Notes under the pieces: generated by a model
Databases searched by the model: none
What the model saw: only the letters and a program-made list of their open reading frames with translations
Told to the model about the DNA's origin: nothing
Assembly: GCF_002101585.1 (NCBI RefSeq)
Contig: NZ_LQOT01000012.1
Coordinates: 23,303-87,302, forward strand
Source of the DNA: Mycolicibacter engbaekii
Lineage (GTDB): Bacteria; Actinomycetota; Actinomycetes; Mycobacteriales; Mycobacteriaceae
Length of the DNA: 64,000 nt
Direction of reading: 5' to 3'
Program-made: the position numbers and the translations under genes
Shown: positions 33,691 to 42,385 of the stretch, in pieces
Position numbering within the stretch: the first letter of the stretch is position 1
Layout of the letters: each line of letters starts with the position of its first letter

Positions 33691-34350
33691 GTGACAGCGC
33701 CGCAAACCGCCGTCTTAGTGTTCGACGGACGGCCGCTGCCACGCCCCCTGCGGGGGCTGCCCACCATGCGGTTCGGCGACGGTAGCGGCCGCGAGGACTT
33801 CGACGCGGCCATCGACCGGTACCGCCGGCTGGTGGTCGTCGGCGCCGACGCCGACCTGGCGCGCCTGGCGACCCGGCTGCTGCGCACCGACCGGCTCGAC
33901 GTCGAGGTGGGTTATGCCCCCAGAGGCCGGACACCGGCCACCGCGGCCTACCGGCTGCCGGCGGGATGGCGGGCCGCGCGGCGGGCCCGGCAGGGCGCCG
34001 CCCAGCCGGTGCCGCTGGTGCGTGACGACGCCGGCACCGTCCTGGTGGGCGCCGCCCGCTGGCTGCCGGTGGACGGCGCCGAGGTGCTGCACGGAGAGGG
34101 CATCGTCGATGACACCGCCCTGTTCGACGGGGATGTCACCGGCGTGGTGATCGAGCCGACCGGCACCGCCCCGGGTGTGCGCGCCGCGGTGCTGCCCCGG
34201 CGCCGCCGGGTACGGCGCTGGGTGGCGGGCCGGGCGGCGCAGCTGGGCACCACCGGCGCGCTGGTGGTGCGCGACGGGGTCTGCGCCAGCCGTACCGTGA
34301 AACGATCCACCTTCTACCGCCACATCGAGGACTGGCTGCTCGTGCGATGA
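33691..34350 (+). CDS. conserved mycobacterial protein (Rv0358-like)
   Basis: This 219-residue soluble protein corresponds by position and general features to Rv0358, divergent from purA. It is rich in Arg and has TAVLVFDGRPLPRP and RLVVVGADADLARLATRLLRTDRLDVEVGYAP, which read like a nucleotide-binding alpha/beta fold related to NAD/diacylglycerol kinase-like domains (weak inference). No catalytic motif is certain. The start is GTG at 33691. The next gene begins 50 bp later on the same strand. Confidence 0.8.
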   Translation: MTAPQTAVLVFDGRPLPRPLRGLPTMRFGDGSGREDFDAAIDRYRRLVVVGADADLARLATRLLRTDRLDVEVGYAPRGRTPATAAYRLPAGWRAARRARQGAAQPVPLVRDDAGTVLVGAARWLPVDGAEVLHGEGIVDDTALFDGDVTGVVIEPTGTAPGVRAAVLPRRRRVRRWVAGRAAQLGTTGALVVRDGVCASRTVKRSTFYRHIEDWLLVR

Positions 34351-34400
34351 CCGCGCGGGCCGGGCCAGCGAAGCTCCGGCAAAGTCGGTAGGTTCGGGCG

Positions 34401-35186
34401 GTGAACGTGCAACCCCTGCGCAGCCGGGCGGTCCGGCCCAGCCCGGTGTTCCTGGGGTTGGTGGCGCTGGCCGCCGTCGGCGGCGCACTCGCCTGGCGGG
34501 CGGGCGAGGAGATCGGGCCGCTGGCCTACGCCGGGGTGTTCGTGCTCGTCATCGCCGGTTGGCTGGTCTCGCTGTGCCTGCACGAATTCGGCCACGCCTA
34601 CACCGCCTGGCGGTTCGGTGACCACGGTGCGGAAATGCGCGGCTATCTGACCCTCAACCCCTTGCGTTACACCCATCCCGGCCTGTCACTGGTGCTGCCC
34701 CTGCTGGTCATCGCGCTGGGCGGGATCGGGTTGCCGGGCGGGGCCGTTTACGTGCAGACCTCGGCGATGACGCCGCGGCGGCGCACCCTGGTCAGCCTGG
34801 CGGGCCCGGCGGCCAATCTGGTGCTCGCGGTGCTGCTGTTGGGCGTCACGCGCGCGTTCTACGACCCCGCTCATCCGGTGTTCTGGTCCGGGGTGGCGTT
34901 TCTGGGCTTCCTGCAGGTGACCGCGCTGGTGCTCAATCTGCTGCCGGTGCCGGGGCTGGACGGCTACGGCGCGCTGGAGCCGCACTTGAGTCCGGCGACC
35001 CGCCGCGCCGTGGCACCCTTCCAGCAGTGGGGCCTGTTGGCGCTGGTGGTGCTGCTGTTCGCCTCTCCGGCGTTGAGCCAGAAGTTCTTCGCACTGGTGT
35101 TGTGGTTCTTCGACCTCTTCGCCGTGCCGCGGCTGCTGGTCTCGTGGGGGCTGAGCCTGACCCAGTTCTGGAACGCCTGGTTCTGA
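34401..35186 (+). CDS. site-2 protease-family membrane metalloprotease (M50, Rv0359-like)
   Basis: This 261-residue integral membrane protease has about six hydrophobic segments. The zinc motif HEFGHA lies in the second (LHEFGHAYTAWR), and the distal metal ligand Asp is in LNLLPVPGLDGYG. It belongs to the non-regulatory S2P group and matches Rv0359, which likewise follows Rv0358. Substrates are unknown. The start is GTG at 34401, and the frame is closed before a cation efflux gene. Confidence 0.9.
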   Translation: MNVQPLRSRAVRPSPVFLGLVALAAVGGALAWRAGEEIGPLAYAGVFVLVIAGWLVSLCLHEFGHAYTAWRFGDHGAEMRGYLTLNPLRYTHPGLSLVLPLLVIALGGIGLPGGAVYVQTSAMTPRRRTLVSLAGPAANLVLAVLLLGVTRAFYDPAHPVFWSGVAFLGFLQVTALVLNLLPVPGLDGYGALEPHLSPATRRAVAPFQQWGLLALVVLLFASPALSQKFFALVLWFFDLFAVPRLLVSWGLSLTQFWNAWF

Positions 35187-35268
35187 CAGGGCCCGGCGTC
35201 GCGGGTCAGCCTCACGCCGCAACCCGACTTCACCCGGCGGCGGGCCCGCCCGCCTATATTCACCTCCC

Positions 35269-36156
35269 ATGGGCTCCGGTCACGAGCACACCACCACCGA
35301 CACCCGACTGTCGCGGATGGTCATCGGCGCCGCGATCCTGACCGCGTTCTTCGCCGTCGAGCTGACCACCGCGATCATGATCAATTCGATGGCGCTGCTG
35401 GCTGACGCCGGCCATCTGCTCACCGACCTGGCCGCCCTGTTCATGGGGGCGGCGGCGGTGATGCTGGCCCGGCGCGGCAGCACCCCGCCGTCGCACACCT
35501 ATGGCTGGCACCGCGCCGAGGTCTTCACCGCGGTCGCCAACGCGGTGCTGCTGATCGGGGTGGCGACGTTCATCCTCACCGAGGCGATCCGCCGCATCGG
35601 TACCGCGCCCGATGTGCCCGGTGTGCCGATGATCGTGGTGGCACTGGCCGGACTTGTCGTCAACCTCGGGGTCGCCGCGCTGTTGCGGTCCCACTCCACG
35701 GTGAGTCTGGCGGTGCGCGGCGCGTACATGGAGGTGCTGGCCGACACCGTCGGCAGCGTGGGCGTGCTGATCGCCGGGGTTGTCACCCTCACCACCGGGT
35801 GGCCCTACGCCGACGTGGTGGTCGCGGTCTTCGTCGCGCTGTGGGTGTTGCCGCGCGCGTTCGCCCTGGCGGGGGCGGCACTGCGAATTCTCTCGGAGGC
35901 CTCACCGAGCCACATCGACGTCGCGGAACTCCGCGCGGCACTCGCCGGCATCGACGGTGTCACCGACGTTCACGATCTGCACGTGTGGACGCTGGTTCCG
36001 GGGCAGGACATGGCCACAGCGCACCTGGGCACCAGCGCCGACGCCGGCCGCGTGCTGGCCGACGCGCGCGCCGTGCTGGCCGCTCGCGGGTTGACGCACG
36101 CCACCGTGCAGGTGGAGCCTGCCGGGCAGGGGGGTCGTTGCTCGCTCGGATGCTGA
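35269..36156 (+). CDS. cation diffusion facilitator (ZitB/CzcD-like)
   Basis: This 295-residue CDF transporter has six membrane segments and a cytosolic C-terminal ferredoxin-like domain (from about 215). Metal-site residues are visible in ALLADAGHLLTDL (HxxxD) and EVLADTVGS, with SHTYGWHRAEV between. It probably exports Zn2+ or a similar divalent ion in exchange for protons. A Cys-containing tail GGRCSLGC ends the protein. M. tuberculosis has no CDF gene between Rv0359 and Rv0360c, so this is a lineage-specific insertion or loss. Confidence 0.9.
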   Translation: MGSGHEHTTTDTRLSRMVIGAAILTAFFAVELTTAIMINSMALLADAGHLLTDLAALFMGAAAVMLARRGSTPPSHTYGWHRAEVFTAVANAVLLIGVATFILTEAIRRIGTAPDVPGVPMIVVALAGLVVNLGVAALLRSHSTVSLAVRGAYMEVLADTVGSVGVLIAGVVTLTTGWPYADVVVAVFVALWVLPRAFALAGAALRILSEASPSHIDVAELRAALAGIDGVTDVHDLHVWTLVPGQDMATAHLGTSADAGRVLADARAVLAARGLTHATVQVEPAGQGGRCSLGC

Positions 36157-36160
36157 GGGG

Positions 36161-36586
36161 TCAGCTCAGCCCCAGCGCGGAGCGGGCGCCGGGATCGCAG
36201 TCGTCTAGCAGAGCCAGGCAGCGTGCCTGCTCGTCGGCTTCGCCGATGCTGGTGGCGGCACGCGCCAGCGCGGCCACACACCGCAAGAAACCACGGTTGG
36301 GTTCATGCGAATACGGCACCGGGCCGTAGCCCTTCCACCCGTTGCGGCGCAGCTGGTCCAGGCCCCGGTGGTAACCGGTGCGCGCGTAGGCGTAGGCAGT
36401 GACAGCCTTGTCCTCGGCCAATGCCGCTTCGGCCAGCACCGCCCACGCCACCGAGGCGGCCGGATACGCGGCCGCGACAACTTCGGGGTTCTGGTTGCCC
36501 CGCAGAGCGGCCTCGGCGTCGGGATCGCCGGGCAGCAGGGTCGGATCGGGTCGGAGGAGATCACCGGTGTGAGTCACATCGTCCAT
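36161..36586 (-). CDS. DUF3151 protein (Rv0360c-like)
   Basis: This 141-residue soluble helical protein closely follows Rv0360c: DLLRPDPTLLPGDPDAEAAL, AYAYARTGYHRGLDQLRRNG and PNRGFLRCVAALARA. It is conserved across actinobacteria with no known role; the helical repeats could mediate protein contacts. The start ATG at 36586 (MDDVTHTG) is preferred by homology over an in-frame ATG nine codons upstream. It ends 4 bp from the converging CDF gene. Confidence 0.87.
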   Translation of the reverse strand: MDDVTHTGDLLRPDPTLLPGDPDAEAALRGNQNPEVVAAAYPAASVAWAVLAEAALAEDKAVTAYAYARTGYHRGLDQLRRNGWKGYGPVPYSHEPNRGFLRCVAALARAATSIGEADEQARCLALLDDCDPGARSALGLS

Positions 36587-36685
36587 TCTGCCGTGCCGTC
36601 CATGGCCAGCCACTCCGGCAATCCGCCGGCTCGCTCAGTAAGCTGGCGCGCAGCAGATTAGCTAGCGGGAGGACAGCCGTAGCCC

Positions 36686-37540
36686 ATGCCGAACCCATCC
36701 GGCCCCGACCGCGACGACGTTCCCGCACCGCCCGCATCCGATCAGGGTTCCGGGACCGGCGCTGCCCCGGTCGAGCAGCATCCCGACGGCGACGACCAGG
36801 TCACCCAGATCCAGCCCGTCGACTCAGACGACGAGACGGCGACGGCCGCCCTGGCGGAGACACCGGCCGACGCCGACGCTGTCACCGAGGTGATCGCCAC
36901 CGAGGCCGCGCCCGGTACCGACGGTTCACCGGAGCGCAGGTTCACCGCTCCCGGGTTCGACGCCGGGCACACCGAAGTCATCCCGTCGGTGGATGATGCC
37001 GACACCGAACTGATCGCTCAGCAGAGCGATGACGCGGGCAAGGCGATACCGCAACAGATTCCGGCACGGGTCGGCACCAAGCTGCCCAGCACCGTCTCGC
37101 GCAGCTGGGGCTGGGTGATGGCGGTGATCCTGATCATCCTGGCGCTCGCGGTGATCGCCGTGCTGGGCACGCTGTGGCTGACCCGCGAAACCCGCCAGGC
37201 GGCCTCCCAGGAGGAACACGTCCGGTCCACGATCCAGAGTTTCGACATCGCCACGCAGAACGGCGATCTGGCCGCACTGCGCAGTCTCACCTGCGGCGAC
37301 ATCCGCGACCGCTACGTCAACTACGACCAGAAGGTCTGGGACGAGACCTACCGCCGGATCGCGGCGGCCAAGCAGTACCCGGTGGTCGCCAGCATCGACG
37401 AGGTGGTGGTCAACGACGGCCACGCCGAGGCCAACGTCACCGCCTTCATGGCCTACGAGCCACGGGTGCGCTCAACCCGCAGCTTCGACCTGCAGTTCCG
37501 TGACGACCAGTGGAAGATCTGCCAGTCGCACGGCAGCTGA
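36686..37540 (+). CDS. single-pass membrane protein with acidic cytosolic arm (Rv0361-like)
   Basis: This 284-residue protein begins with an acidic, disordered stretch of about 130 residues rich in Asp, Glu and Thr. A transmembrane helix follows (about 138-162, VMAVILIILALAVIAVLGTL) and then a small extracytoplasmic domain (about 165-284) of the NTF2/DUF4878 type. It matches Rv0361 in position and layout. Function unknown; the acidic arm may bind a partner. It is divergent from the DUF3151 gene and converges on fba across a dispersed repeat. Confidence 0.85.
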   Translation: MPNPSGPDRDDVPAPPASDQGSGTGAAPVEQHPDGDDQVTQIQPVDSDDETATAALAETPADADAVTEVIATEAAPGTDGSPERRFTAPGFDAGHTEVIPSVDDADTELIAQQSDDAGKAIPQQIPARVGTKLPSTVSRSWGWVMAVILIILALAVIAVLGTLWLTRETRQAASQEEHVRSTIQSFDIATQNGDLAALRSLTCGDIRDRYVNYDQKVWDETYRRIAAAKQYPVVASIDEVVVNDGHAEANVTAFMAYEPRVRSTRSFDLQFRDDQWKICQSHGS

Positions 37541-37550
37541 TGACGTTCGT

Positions 37551-37607
37551 TGACGCTGCGCCTACGGCGGGGCTCACTCGAACTTCCCCGCCGTGGACGC
37601 AGAGTCA
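37551..37607. repeat. 57-bp inverted-end element, copy 2
   Basis: TGACGCTGCG (37551-37560) and CGCAGAGTCA (37598-37607) form inverted ends with one mismatch and the same total length as the elements at 20828 and 54576. The interior is unrelated to theirs and forms its own perfect stem, ACGGCGGGG with CCCCGCCGT. It lies between converging genes and could serve both as terminator. Confidence 0.8.
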
Positions 37608-37612
37608 ACGAC

Positions 37613-38644
37613 TCAGGCCAGGGCCTTGCCGGCGCTGTGCAGGTCGTTGCAGGCTTCGATGACCCGCTCGGTCATGGAGGCCTCGGCCTTCTTGAGGTAG
37701 CTGCGCGGGTCGTAGGTCTTCTTGTTGCCGACCTCGCCGTCCACCTTGAGGACACCGTCATAGTTGGTGAACATGTGCGCGGCGACCGGGCGGGTGAACG
37801 CGTACTGGGTGTCGGTGTCGACGTTCATCTTCACCACGCCGTAGCGCAGCGCCTCCTCGATCTCGGACTTCAGCGAGCCCGAGCCGCCGTGGAAGACGAA
37901 GTCGAACGGCTTGGAACCCTCGGCGAGGCCCAGCTTGGCCGACGCGACCTTCTGGCCTTCGGCCAGGATGTCCGGGCGCAGCTTGACGTTGCCCGGCTTG
38001 TAGACGCCGTGCACGTTGCCGAAGGTGGCGGCCAGCAGGTACTGGCCCTGCTCGCCGGCACCGAGGGCGGCGACGGTCTTCTCGAAGTCTTCGGGCGAGG
38101 TGTAGAGCTTCTCGTTGATCTCGGCTTCCACCCCGTCCTCTTCGCCGCCGACCACACCGATCTCGACCTCGAGGATGATCTTGGCGGCCACCGCCTGGGC
38201 CAGCAGCTCCTGGGCGATGGTCAGGTTCTCATCGATCGGCACGGCCGAGCCGTCCCACATGTGCGACTGGAACAGCGGGTTCTGGCCGGCCTTGACCCGA
38301 TCAGCCGAGATCGCCAGCAGCGGCCGCACGAATCCGTCCAGCTTGTCCTTCGGGCAGTGGTCGGTGTGCAGGGCCACGTTGATCGGGTACTTGGCGGCGA
38401 TCACGTGGGCGAATTCGGCCAGGGCCACCGCCCCGGTCACCATGTCCTTGACACCCAGACCGGAGCCGAACTCCGCGCCGCCGGTGGAGAACTGGATGAT
38501 GCCGTCGCTGCCGGCGTCAGCAAAGCCCTTGATCGCCGCGTTGATGGTCTCCGACGATGTGCAGTTGATCGCCGGGAACGCGTAGGAGTTCTCCTTGGCG
38601 CGGGCCAGCATCTCGGCGTAGACCTCGGGGGTAGCGATGGGCAT
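37613..38644 (-). CDS. fba: class II fructose-bisphosphate aldolase
   Basis: This 343-residue zinc aldolase of glycolysis and gluconeogenesis has the zinc motif HTDHCPKDKL, Glu in LEVEIGVVGGEEDGV, the second His in TFGNVHGVY, the third in FVFHGGSGS, and the phosphate-site NVDTDTQYAF. It equals Rv0363c in length. ATG at 38644 follows AGGAGGAGAG; a 16-residue upstream extension is not supported by homology. Class II aldolase is the main aldolase of mycobacteria. Confidence 0.97.
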   Translation of the reverse strand: MPIATPEVYAEMLARAKENSYAFPAINCTSSETINAAIKGFADAGSDGIIQFSTGGAEFGSGLGVKDMVTGAVALAEFAHVIAAKYPINVALHTDHCPKDKLDGFVRPLLAISADRVKAGQNPLFQSHMWDGSAVPIDENLTIAQELLAQAVAAKIILEVEIGVVGGEEDGVEAEINEKLYTSPEDFEKTVAALGAGEQGQYLLAATFGNVHGVYKPGNVKLRPDILAEGQKVASAKLGLAEGSKPFDFVFHGGSGSLKSEIEEALRYGVVKMNVDTDTQYAFTRPVAAHMFTNYDGVLKVDGEVGNKKTYDPRSYLKKAEASMTERVIEACNDLHSAGKALA

Positions 38645-38729
38645 GGAACTCTCTCCTCCTGGGTGCAAACGGTGTCCCCCCAGTATCCCCAACGGTTAAT
38701 CTCCCACGACACCGGTATGTTGGGGCCTC

Positions 38730-39428
38730 ATGAGCATGACGGTGGCGGCGATGCCCCACATATTGGACCCGATGTACTGGATCGGGCAGGGCGGCCTGTT
38801 CGAGCACGCGGTCCTGCCGGCCATCCTGGTGATCGTCTTCGTCGAAACCGGTCTGCTGTTTCCCCTGCTGCCCGGCGAATCGCTGTTGGTCACCGGTGGC
38901 CTGCTGGCCGCCGCCGGCAACCCCGACATCTGGGTGCTGGCCCCGGCCGTGGCGGTCGTGGCGATATTGGGCGACCAGACCGGCTACTTCATCGGCCGCC
39001 GCATCGGGCCGGCACTGTTCAAGAAAGAGGACTCCCGCTTCTTCAAGAAGCACTACGTGACCGATTCGCACGCCTTCTTCGAGAAGTACGGGCCGGCCGC
39101 CATCATTCTGGCCCGCTTCGTACCGTTCGCCAGGACGTTCGTCCCGGCGATCGCCGGCGTGTCCTACATGCGCTACCCGGTCTACCTGGCGTTCGACATC
39201 GTGGGTGGCATCCTGTGGGGCGCCGGGATGACCCTGACGGGGTACTGGCTGGGCACCAAGGTGCCGGGCATCACCGACCACCTGGAATTGATCATCATCG
39301 GGATTCTGTTCGTCTCGCTGCTTCCGGCGATCTACTCGGCGGTCAAGGCGTATCTGTCCCGGCGCGCCAATCGTGCGGTGCAGACCCCGGCGGATCCGGC
39401 CGCTGTCAGCACCCGTAACCCCGAGTAG
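38730..39428 (+). CDS. DedA-family membrane protein (Rv0364-like)
   Basis: This 232-residue inner membrane protein has the DedA/SNARE-associated signature: an N-terminal helix with FVETGLLFPLLPGESLL, an amphipathic loop with FEKYGPAAIILARFVPFARTFVPAIAGVSYMRY, then three helices. DedA proteins are thought to scramble or flip undecaprenyl phosphate or phospholipids and need membrane acidic residues, which are present. It is divergent from fba across 85 bp. An ATG two codons in is an alternative start. Confidence 0.9.
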   Translation: MSMTVAAMPHILDPMYWIGQGGLFEHAVLPAILVIVFVETGLLFPLLPGESLLVTGGLLAAAGNPDIWVLAPAVAVVAILGDQTGYFIGRRIGPALFKKEDSRFFKKHYVTDSHAFFEKYGPAAIILARFVPFARTFVPAIAGVSYMRYPVYLAFDIVGGILWGAGMTLTGYWLGTKVPGITDHLELIIIGILFVSLLPAIYSAVKAYLSRRANRAVQTPADPAAVSTRNPE

Positions 39429-39438
39429 TTCGCGCCGG

Positions 39439-40548
39439 CTACCGGGCGGCCGCGACCACGTGGGCGGCCTCCATCAGCATCCACCCGCCCAGTTGCACCG
39501 ACAGATCCCGCTCGGGGACCTCGGATTCGTATACGGCGCCGGCGATCGACGTGGCCAGCGCGCCATCGCCGCGGGGTACCTCGGCCGCCTGATCCCAGAA
39601 CGCGCCGAACAGCGGCAACCCGTTCACCGACTGCCGGTAGTCCCACGCCGATTTCGCCGACGCCAGCACCAGCTGTGCCGCGGTGTCGCGCGCCGCGGTG
39701 TCGGCCGCGCTGTCCCCGGGCAGCGTGGTGGCCGTCACCGCCAGGTAGCGGGCGGTGATCCCGGCGAACAACCCGCCGTCGCCGCCGCCGGCTCCCTTGA
39801 TCACTCCGCCGGGAGCCATATGCTCGCGCACGGCGGCCACCAACCGGTGGACCCGGGCGAAGTGCCTTTCGGCGCCGGTGCGCGCCGCCAGTTCGGTCTC
39901 CAGTCCGAGCACCACGCCCTGGCAGTAGGTGTACTGCGCCCGCACCAGCGAACCGGCCCGGATGCCGTCGAACACCAGGTGGGTCTCCGGGTCGATCAGG
40001 GTGGCGTCGATCCAGTCGCCCATCTCCACGGCGCGCTGCAGCCACCCCGGTTCGCGGGCCAGGAAGATCCCGGCCGGGCCGTTGGCGGGAGCGTTGAAGA
40101 AGGGCTCGGTGAACTGCTCGTCCTTGCGCCAGGGGATGCCGCCGCCGGCTTCGGGCATCCAGGAGTCGGTCAGCTCGCGGGTCAAGGTGCCCAGGGCGCG
40201 GCGCCGGTCGGCGCCGGTGACGTGGGCCGCGCGTTGGATCGCCAACGCCAGCCAGGCCATGTCGTCGTAGTAGGCGTTGGTCCAGCGGCCCACGTTGCGC
40301 AGCCGGTGGGTGCGGATCTGCCGCTTGATCCGGGTGACCCGCTCGGGCTGCGGGTCGCGCAGCTGCGCGTCGACCAGGCAGTCCAGCAGGTGCGCCTGCC
40401 ACCAGTAATGCCAGTGCGGCGCGCGCCGTACCGGCGGCCAGGCCACGACGCCCAGCTGCGTGCCGGGCAGATGCCACAGCGCCTTGAGGTGGCGTGCGGT
40501 GACCGCGGCTTCGGCGCTTTCGGCACGGTTCGCCCAGAGGTGGTCCAT
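39439..40548 (-). CDS. GH76-family glycoside hydrolase-like protein (Rv0365c-like)
   Basis: This 369-residue alpha/alpha-barrel protein has the Asp pair of GH76 in YYDDMAWLALA, plus GGIPWR and QYTYCQGVVLG. GH76 members cleave or transfer alpha-1,6-mannan, so a role in mannan or lipomannan turnover is possible. No signal peptide is seen after the chosen start (ATG 40548, MDHLWANRAE), which suggests cytosolic action, or export by another route. It matches Rv0365c next to the dedA gene. Confidence 0.85.
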   Translation of the reverse strand: MDHLWANRAESAEAAVTARHLKALWHLPGTQLGVVAWPPVRRAPHWHYWWQAHLLDCLVDAQLRDPQPERVTRIKRQIRTHRLRNVGRWTNAYYDDMAWLALAIQRAAHVTGADRRRALGTLTRELTDSWMPEAGGGIPWRKDEQFTEPFFNAPANGPAGIFLAREPGWLQRAVEMGDWIDATLIDPETHLVFDGIRAGSLVRAQYTYCQGVVLGLETELAARTGAERHFARVHRLVAAVREHMAPGGVIKGAGGGDGGLFAGITARYLAVTATTLPGDSAADTAARDTAAQLVLASAKSAWDYRQSVNGLPLFGAFWDQAAEVPRGDGALATSIAGAVYESEVPERDLSVQLGGWMLMEAAHVVAAAR

Positions 40549-40577
40549 AGCCGTTGATCTTGCCGCATAAGCCGAGC

Positions 40578-40618
40578 GTGGACCTTCCCGCGGACCGGCG
40601 ATCCGCGGGAAGATCCAC
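40578..40618 (-). terminator. 17-bp stem terminator hairpin
   Basis: GTGGACCTTCCCGCGGA pairs with TCCGCGGGAAGATCCAC (16 of 17 pairs) around a 7-base loop. It lies 10 bp after the stop of the minus-strand gene at 40629-41474 and just upstream of the GH76 gene, so it probably ends the former's transcript. There is no U-tract. Confidence 0.8.
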
Positions 40619-40628
40619 AGCTCAGGTA

Positions 40629-41474
40629 TCAGAAGGGCAGCTCGAAGCCGCCCCCGTCGGTGAGCTGACCGAACAGGTCCAGAATCCACTGGATCGCGGG
40701 TGCAGCCTCCAGGACGTCCGACGCTATCGCGATCTGGGCGGCAAGTGCCTCTTCCGTCTCCGTCAACCAGGTGGTGATCGATTCCCCGGCCAGGTTGGCG
40801 AGCACGTCGAGGTCGCTGCCGGCCTCGGGGAACAGGTCATCGAGGGTGATGATGCCGTCGGCAATCGCGTTGATCGCCCCCGGGCCTGCCCCATAGATCG
40901 ACAGCAACGACCAGGTGATGACGCCTCCGTAGTAGCCGGACGCGAGTTCTAACAGGCCATCGAGCTGCTCGCCGTCCTGCGCCGAGACTCCCAGCAAGCT
41001 GTACAGCCAGCCCAGGTCGAAGTCGGCGACGGGGCCGAAGAGCACTTCGGGGTCATCGCTGATGGACTCGAAAAATCCTTCGGTCCAGGTGAGAGGGCTC
41101 CAGCCGGGGCTGAGGATCTCCTCCAACAGACCGTAGCGATCGGTCACCCAGTCCCCGACGCCCGAGATCCCGGCGAAGGAAAGGAAGGGGTCCAGCCAGC
41201 CGGCCCACTCGACGGCCGTTTGGCCATACGACAGGGTGGTCGCGGTCAGTTCCTCCGCGTAGGCCTGCGCCGCGGCAAGGGAGTCGAAGCTGACCCAGCC
41301 GTCGGGAGTCAAGACCTCGACATCCGGCCAGTCCAGGGCGGTCAGGGCCACCTCGGCAGCGACGGCCCGGGCCGGATGGGCCGGCACAGCCGCGGGTGCG
41401 GTCAAGATCGCTCCGGCGCCCACCAGCGCGGCGCCGAAGGCAGCGTAGGGGCGCACGTTCTTCCGTAGATGCAT
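40629..41474 (-). CDS. exported acidic mycobacterial protein of unknown function
   Basis: This 281-residue protein begins MHLRKNVRPYAAFGAALVGAGAILT, a signal-peptide-like segment common to a large mycobacterial family of exported proteins, with a likely cut near residues 35-40. The mature part is acidic and rich in Leu, Trp and Asp, with amphipathic repeats (DPFLSFAGISGVGDW, GWLYSLLGVS, IQWILDLFGQL). No enzymatic motif is recognised. It may associate with the cell envelope. A strong hairpin follows its stop. The 251-bp gap upstream (41475-41725) shows no clear feature. Confidence 0.75.
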   Translation of the reverse strand: MHLRKNVRPYAAFGAALVGAGAILTAPAAVPAHPARAVAAEVALTALDWPDVEVLTPDGWVSFDSLAAAQAYAEELTATTLSYGQTAVEWAGWLDPFLSFAGISGVGDWVTDRYGLLEEILSPGWSPLTWTEGFFESISDDPEVLFGPVADFDLGWLYSLLGVSAQDGEQLDGLLELASGYYGGVITWSLLSIYGAGPGAINAIADGIITLDDLFPEAGSDLDVLANLAGESITTWLTETEEALAAQIAIASDVLEAAPAIQWILDLFGQLTDGGGFELPF

Positions 41475-41725
41475 GGGGGAATCCTCGTTTCTGACAGGAA
41501 CCTGATAGGCGTCACGCTAGCGGTGGCGGCCCCGCTTCCGATACAGGGAAATCCCTGGACTTTGCCCATGGGAAGCGCCCCTCACCTGCGGATTCCTGGT
41601 TTCGTCAGAGCGGCGAAATATCTCCGCAGGCTGGCCGCACCGGCCTCGGCGCTGCCTTGCCGGAAGCATGTTCTGCGCCGCGTATGAGAGTTAGCCGTGT
41701 ACGCCTCGTGGGACCGGCGTCCCGG

Positions 41726-42385
41726 TCACCAGGCGCGGTCGAAATCCGCGTGCTCGGTGATCCAGGCGTGCATCGCGATCCCGGCGGCCACCCCGACGTT
41801 GATGCTGCGAGTCGAGCCGAACTGGGCGATGGACACCGTCAGATCCGCACCGGCTCGCACCTCGTCGCTGATTCCGAGGCCTTCGCTGCCGAACACCAGC
41901 AGGCAGTCGGCGGGCAGCGCGGTCTGCTCCAAGCGCGCGGCGCCGGCGACATTGTCCGCTGCGACCACCGTCAGTCCCTGCCGCGCAGCGAAATCCAGCA
42001 GTTCGGCAGCCGTCTCGTGATGCACCAGCCGCTGGTAGCGGTCGGTGACCATGGCGCCGCGCCTATTCCACCGCCGTCGGCCCACGATGTGCACGGTGTG
42101 CACGGCGAACGCGTTGGCAGTCCGCACCACCGAGCCGATGTTGGCGTCGTGCCCGAAGTTCTCGATCGCGACGTGCAGCCGATGCCGACGGCGATCGATA
42201 TCGGCGATGATCGCCTCGCGGCTCCAGTAGCGGTAGGCATCGACGACGTTGCGGCTGTCGCCGTCGCGCAGCAGTTCGGGGTCGTACCGCGGGTCGCTGG
42301 GCAGTGGCCTCGGCCAGGGCCCCACCCCGTTGTCCGTCGGCGAGAACCACTCGGTGGGGCCGGGCCCCTCGGAGCGCTCGCTCAC
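41726..42385 (-). CDS. SpoU/TrmH-family RNA 2'-O-methyltransferase (Rv0380c-like)
   Basis: This 219-residue SPOUT methyltransferase has motif 1 region NFGHDANIGSVVRTANAF, motif 2 LLVFGSEGLGIS and motif 3 SIAQFGSTRSINVGVAAGIAMHAW, which build the SAM-binding knot. It should 2'-O-methylate a tRNA or rRNA ribose; the target is unknown. The start is GTG at 42385 (MSERSEGPG), overlapping the upstream lipoprotein stop as GTGA. A much longer in-frame reading to 43432 overlaps that gene entirely and is not credible. A later start, giving about 183 residues as in Rv0380c, is possible. Confidence 0.88.
   Translation of the reverse strand: MSERSEGPGPTEWFSPTDNGVGPWPRPLPSDPRYDPELLRDGDSRNVVDAYRYWSREAIIADIDRRRHRLHVAIENFGHDANIGSVVRTANAFAVHTVHIVGRRRWNRRGAMVTDRYQRLVHHETAAELLDFAARQGLTVVAADNVAGAARLEQTALPADCLLVFGSEGLGISDEVRAGADLTVSIAQFGSTRSINVGVAAGIAMHAWITEHADFDRAW

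Noticed and set aside
40554..40620. The same short peptide (DLPADRRSAGRST) readable on both strands
   Set aside because: It is a by-product of the 17-bp terminator palindrome, not a gene.
41475..41725. Small plus-strand frame in the gap before the SpoU gene
   Set aside because: No ribosome-binding site, family resemblance or codon pattern distinguishes it from chance.
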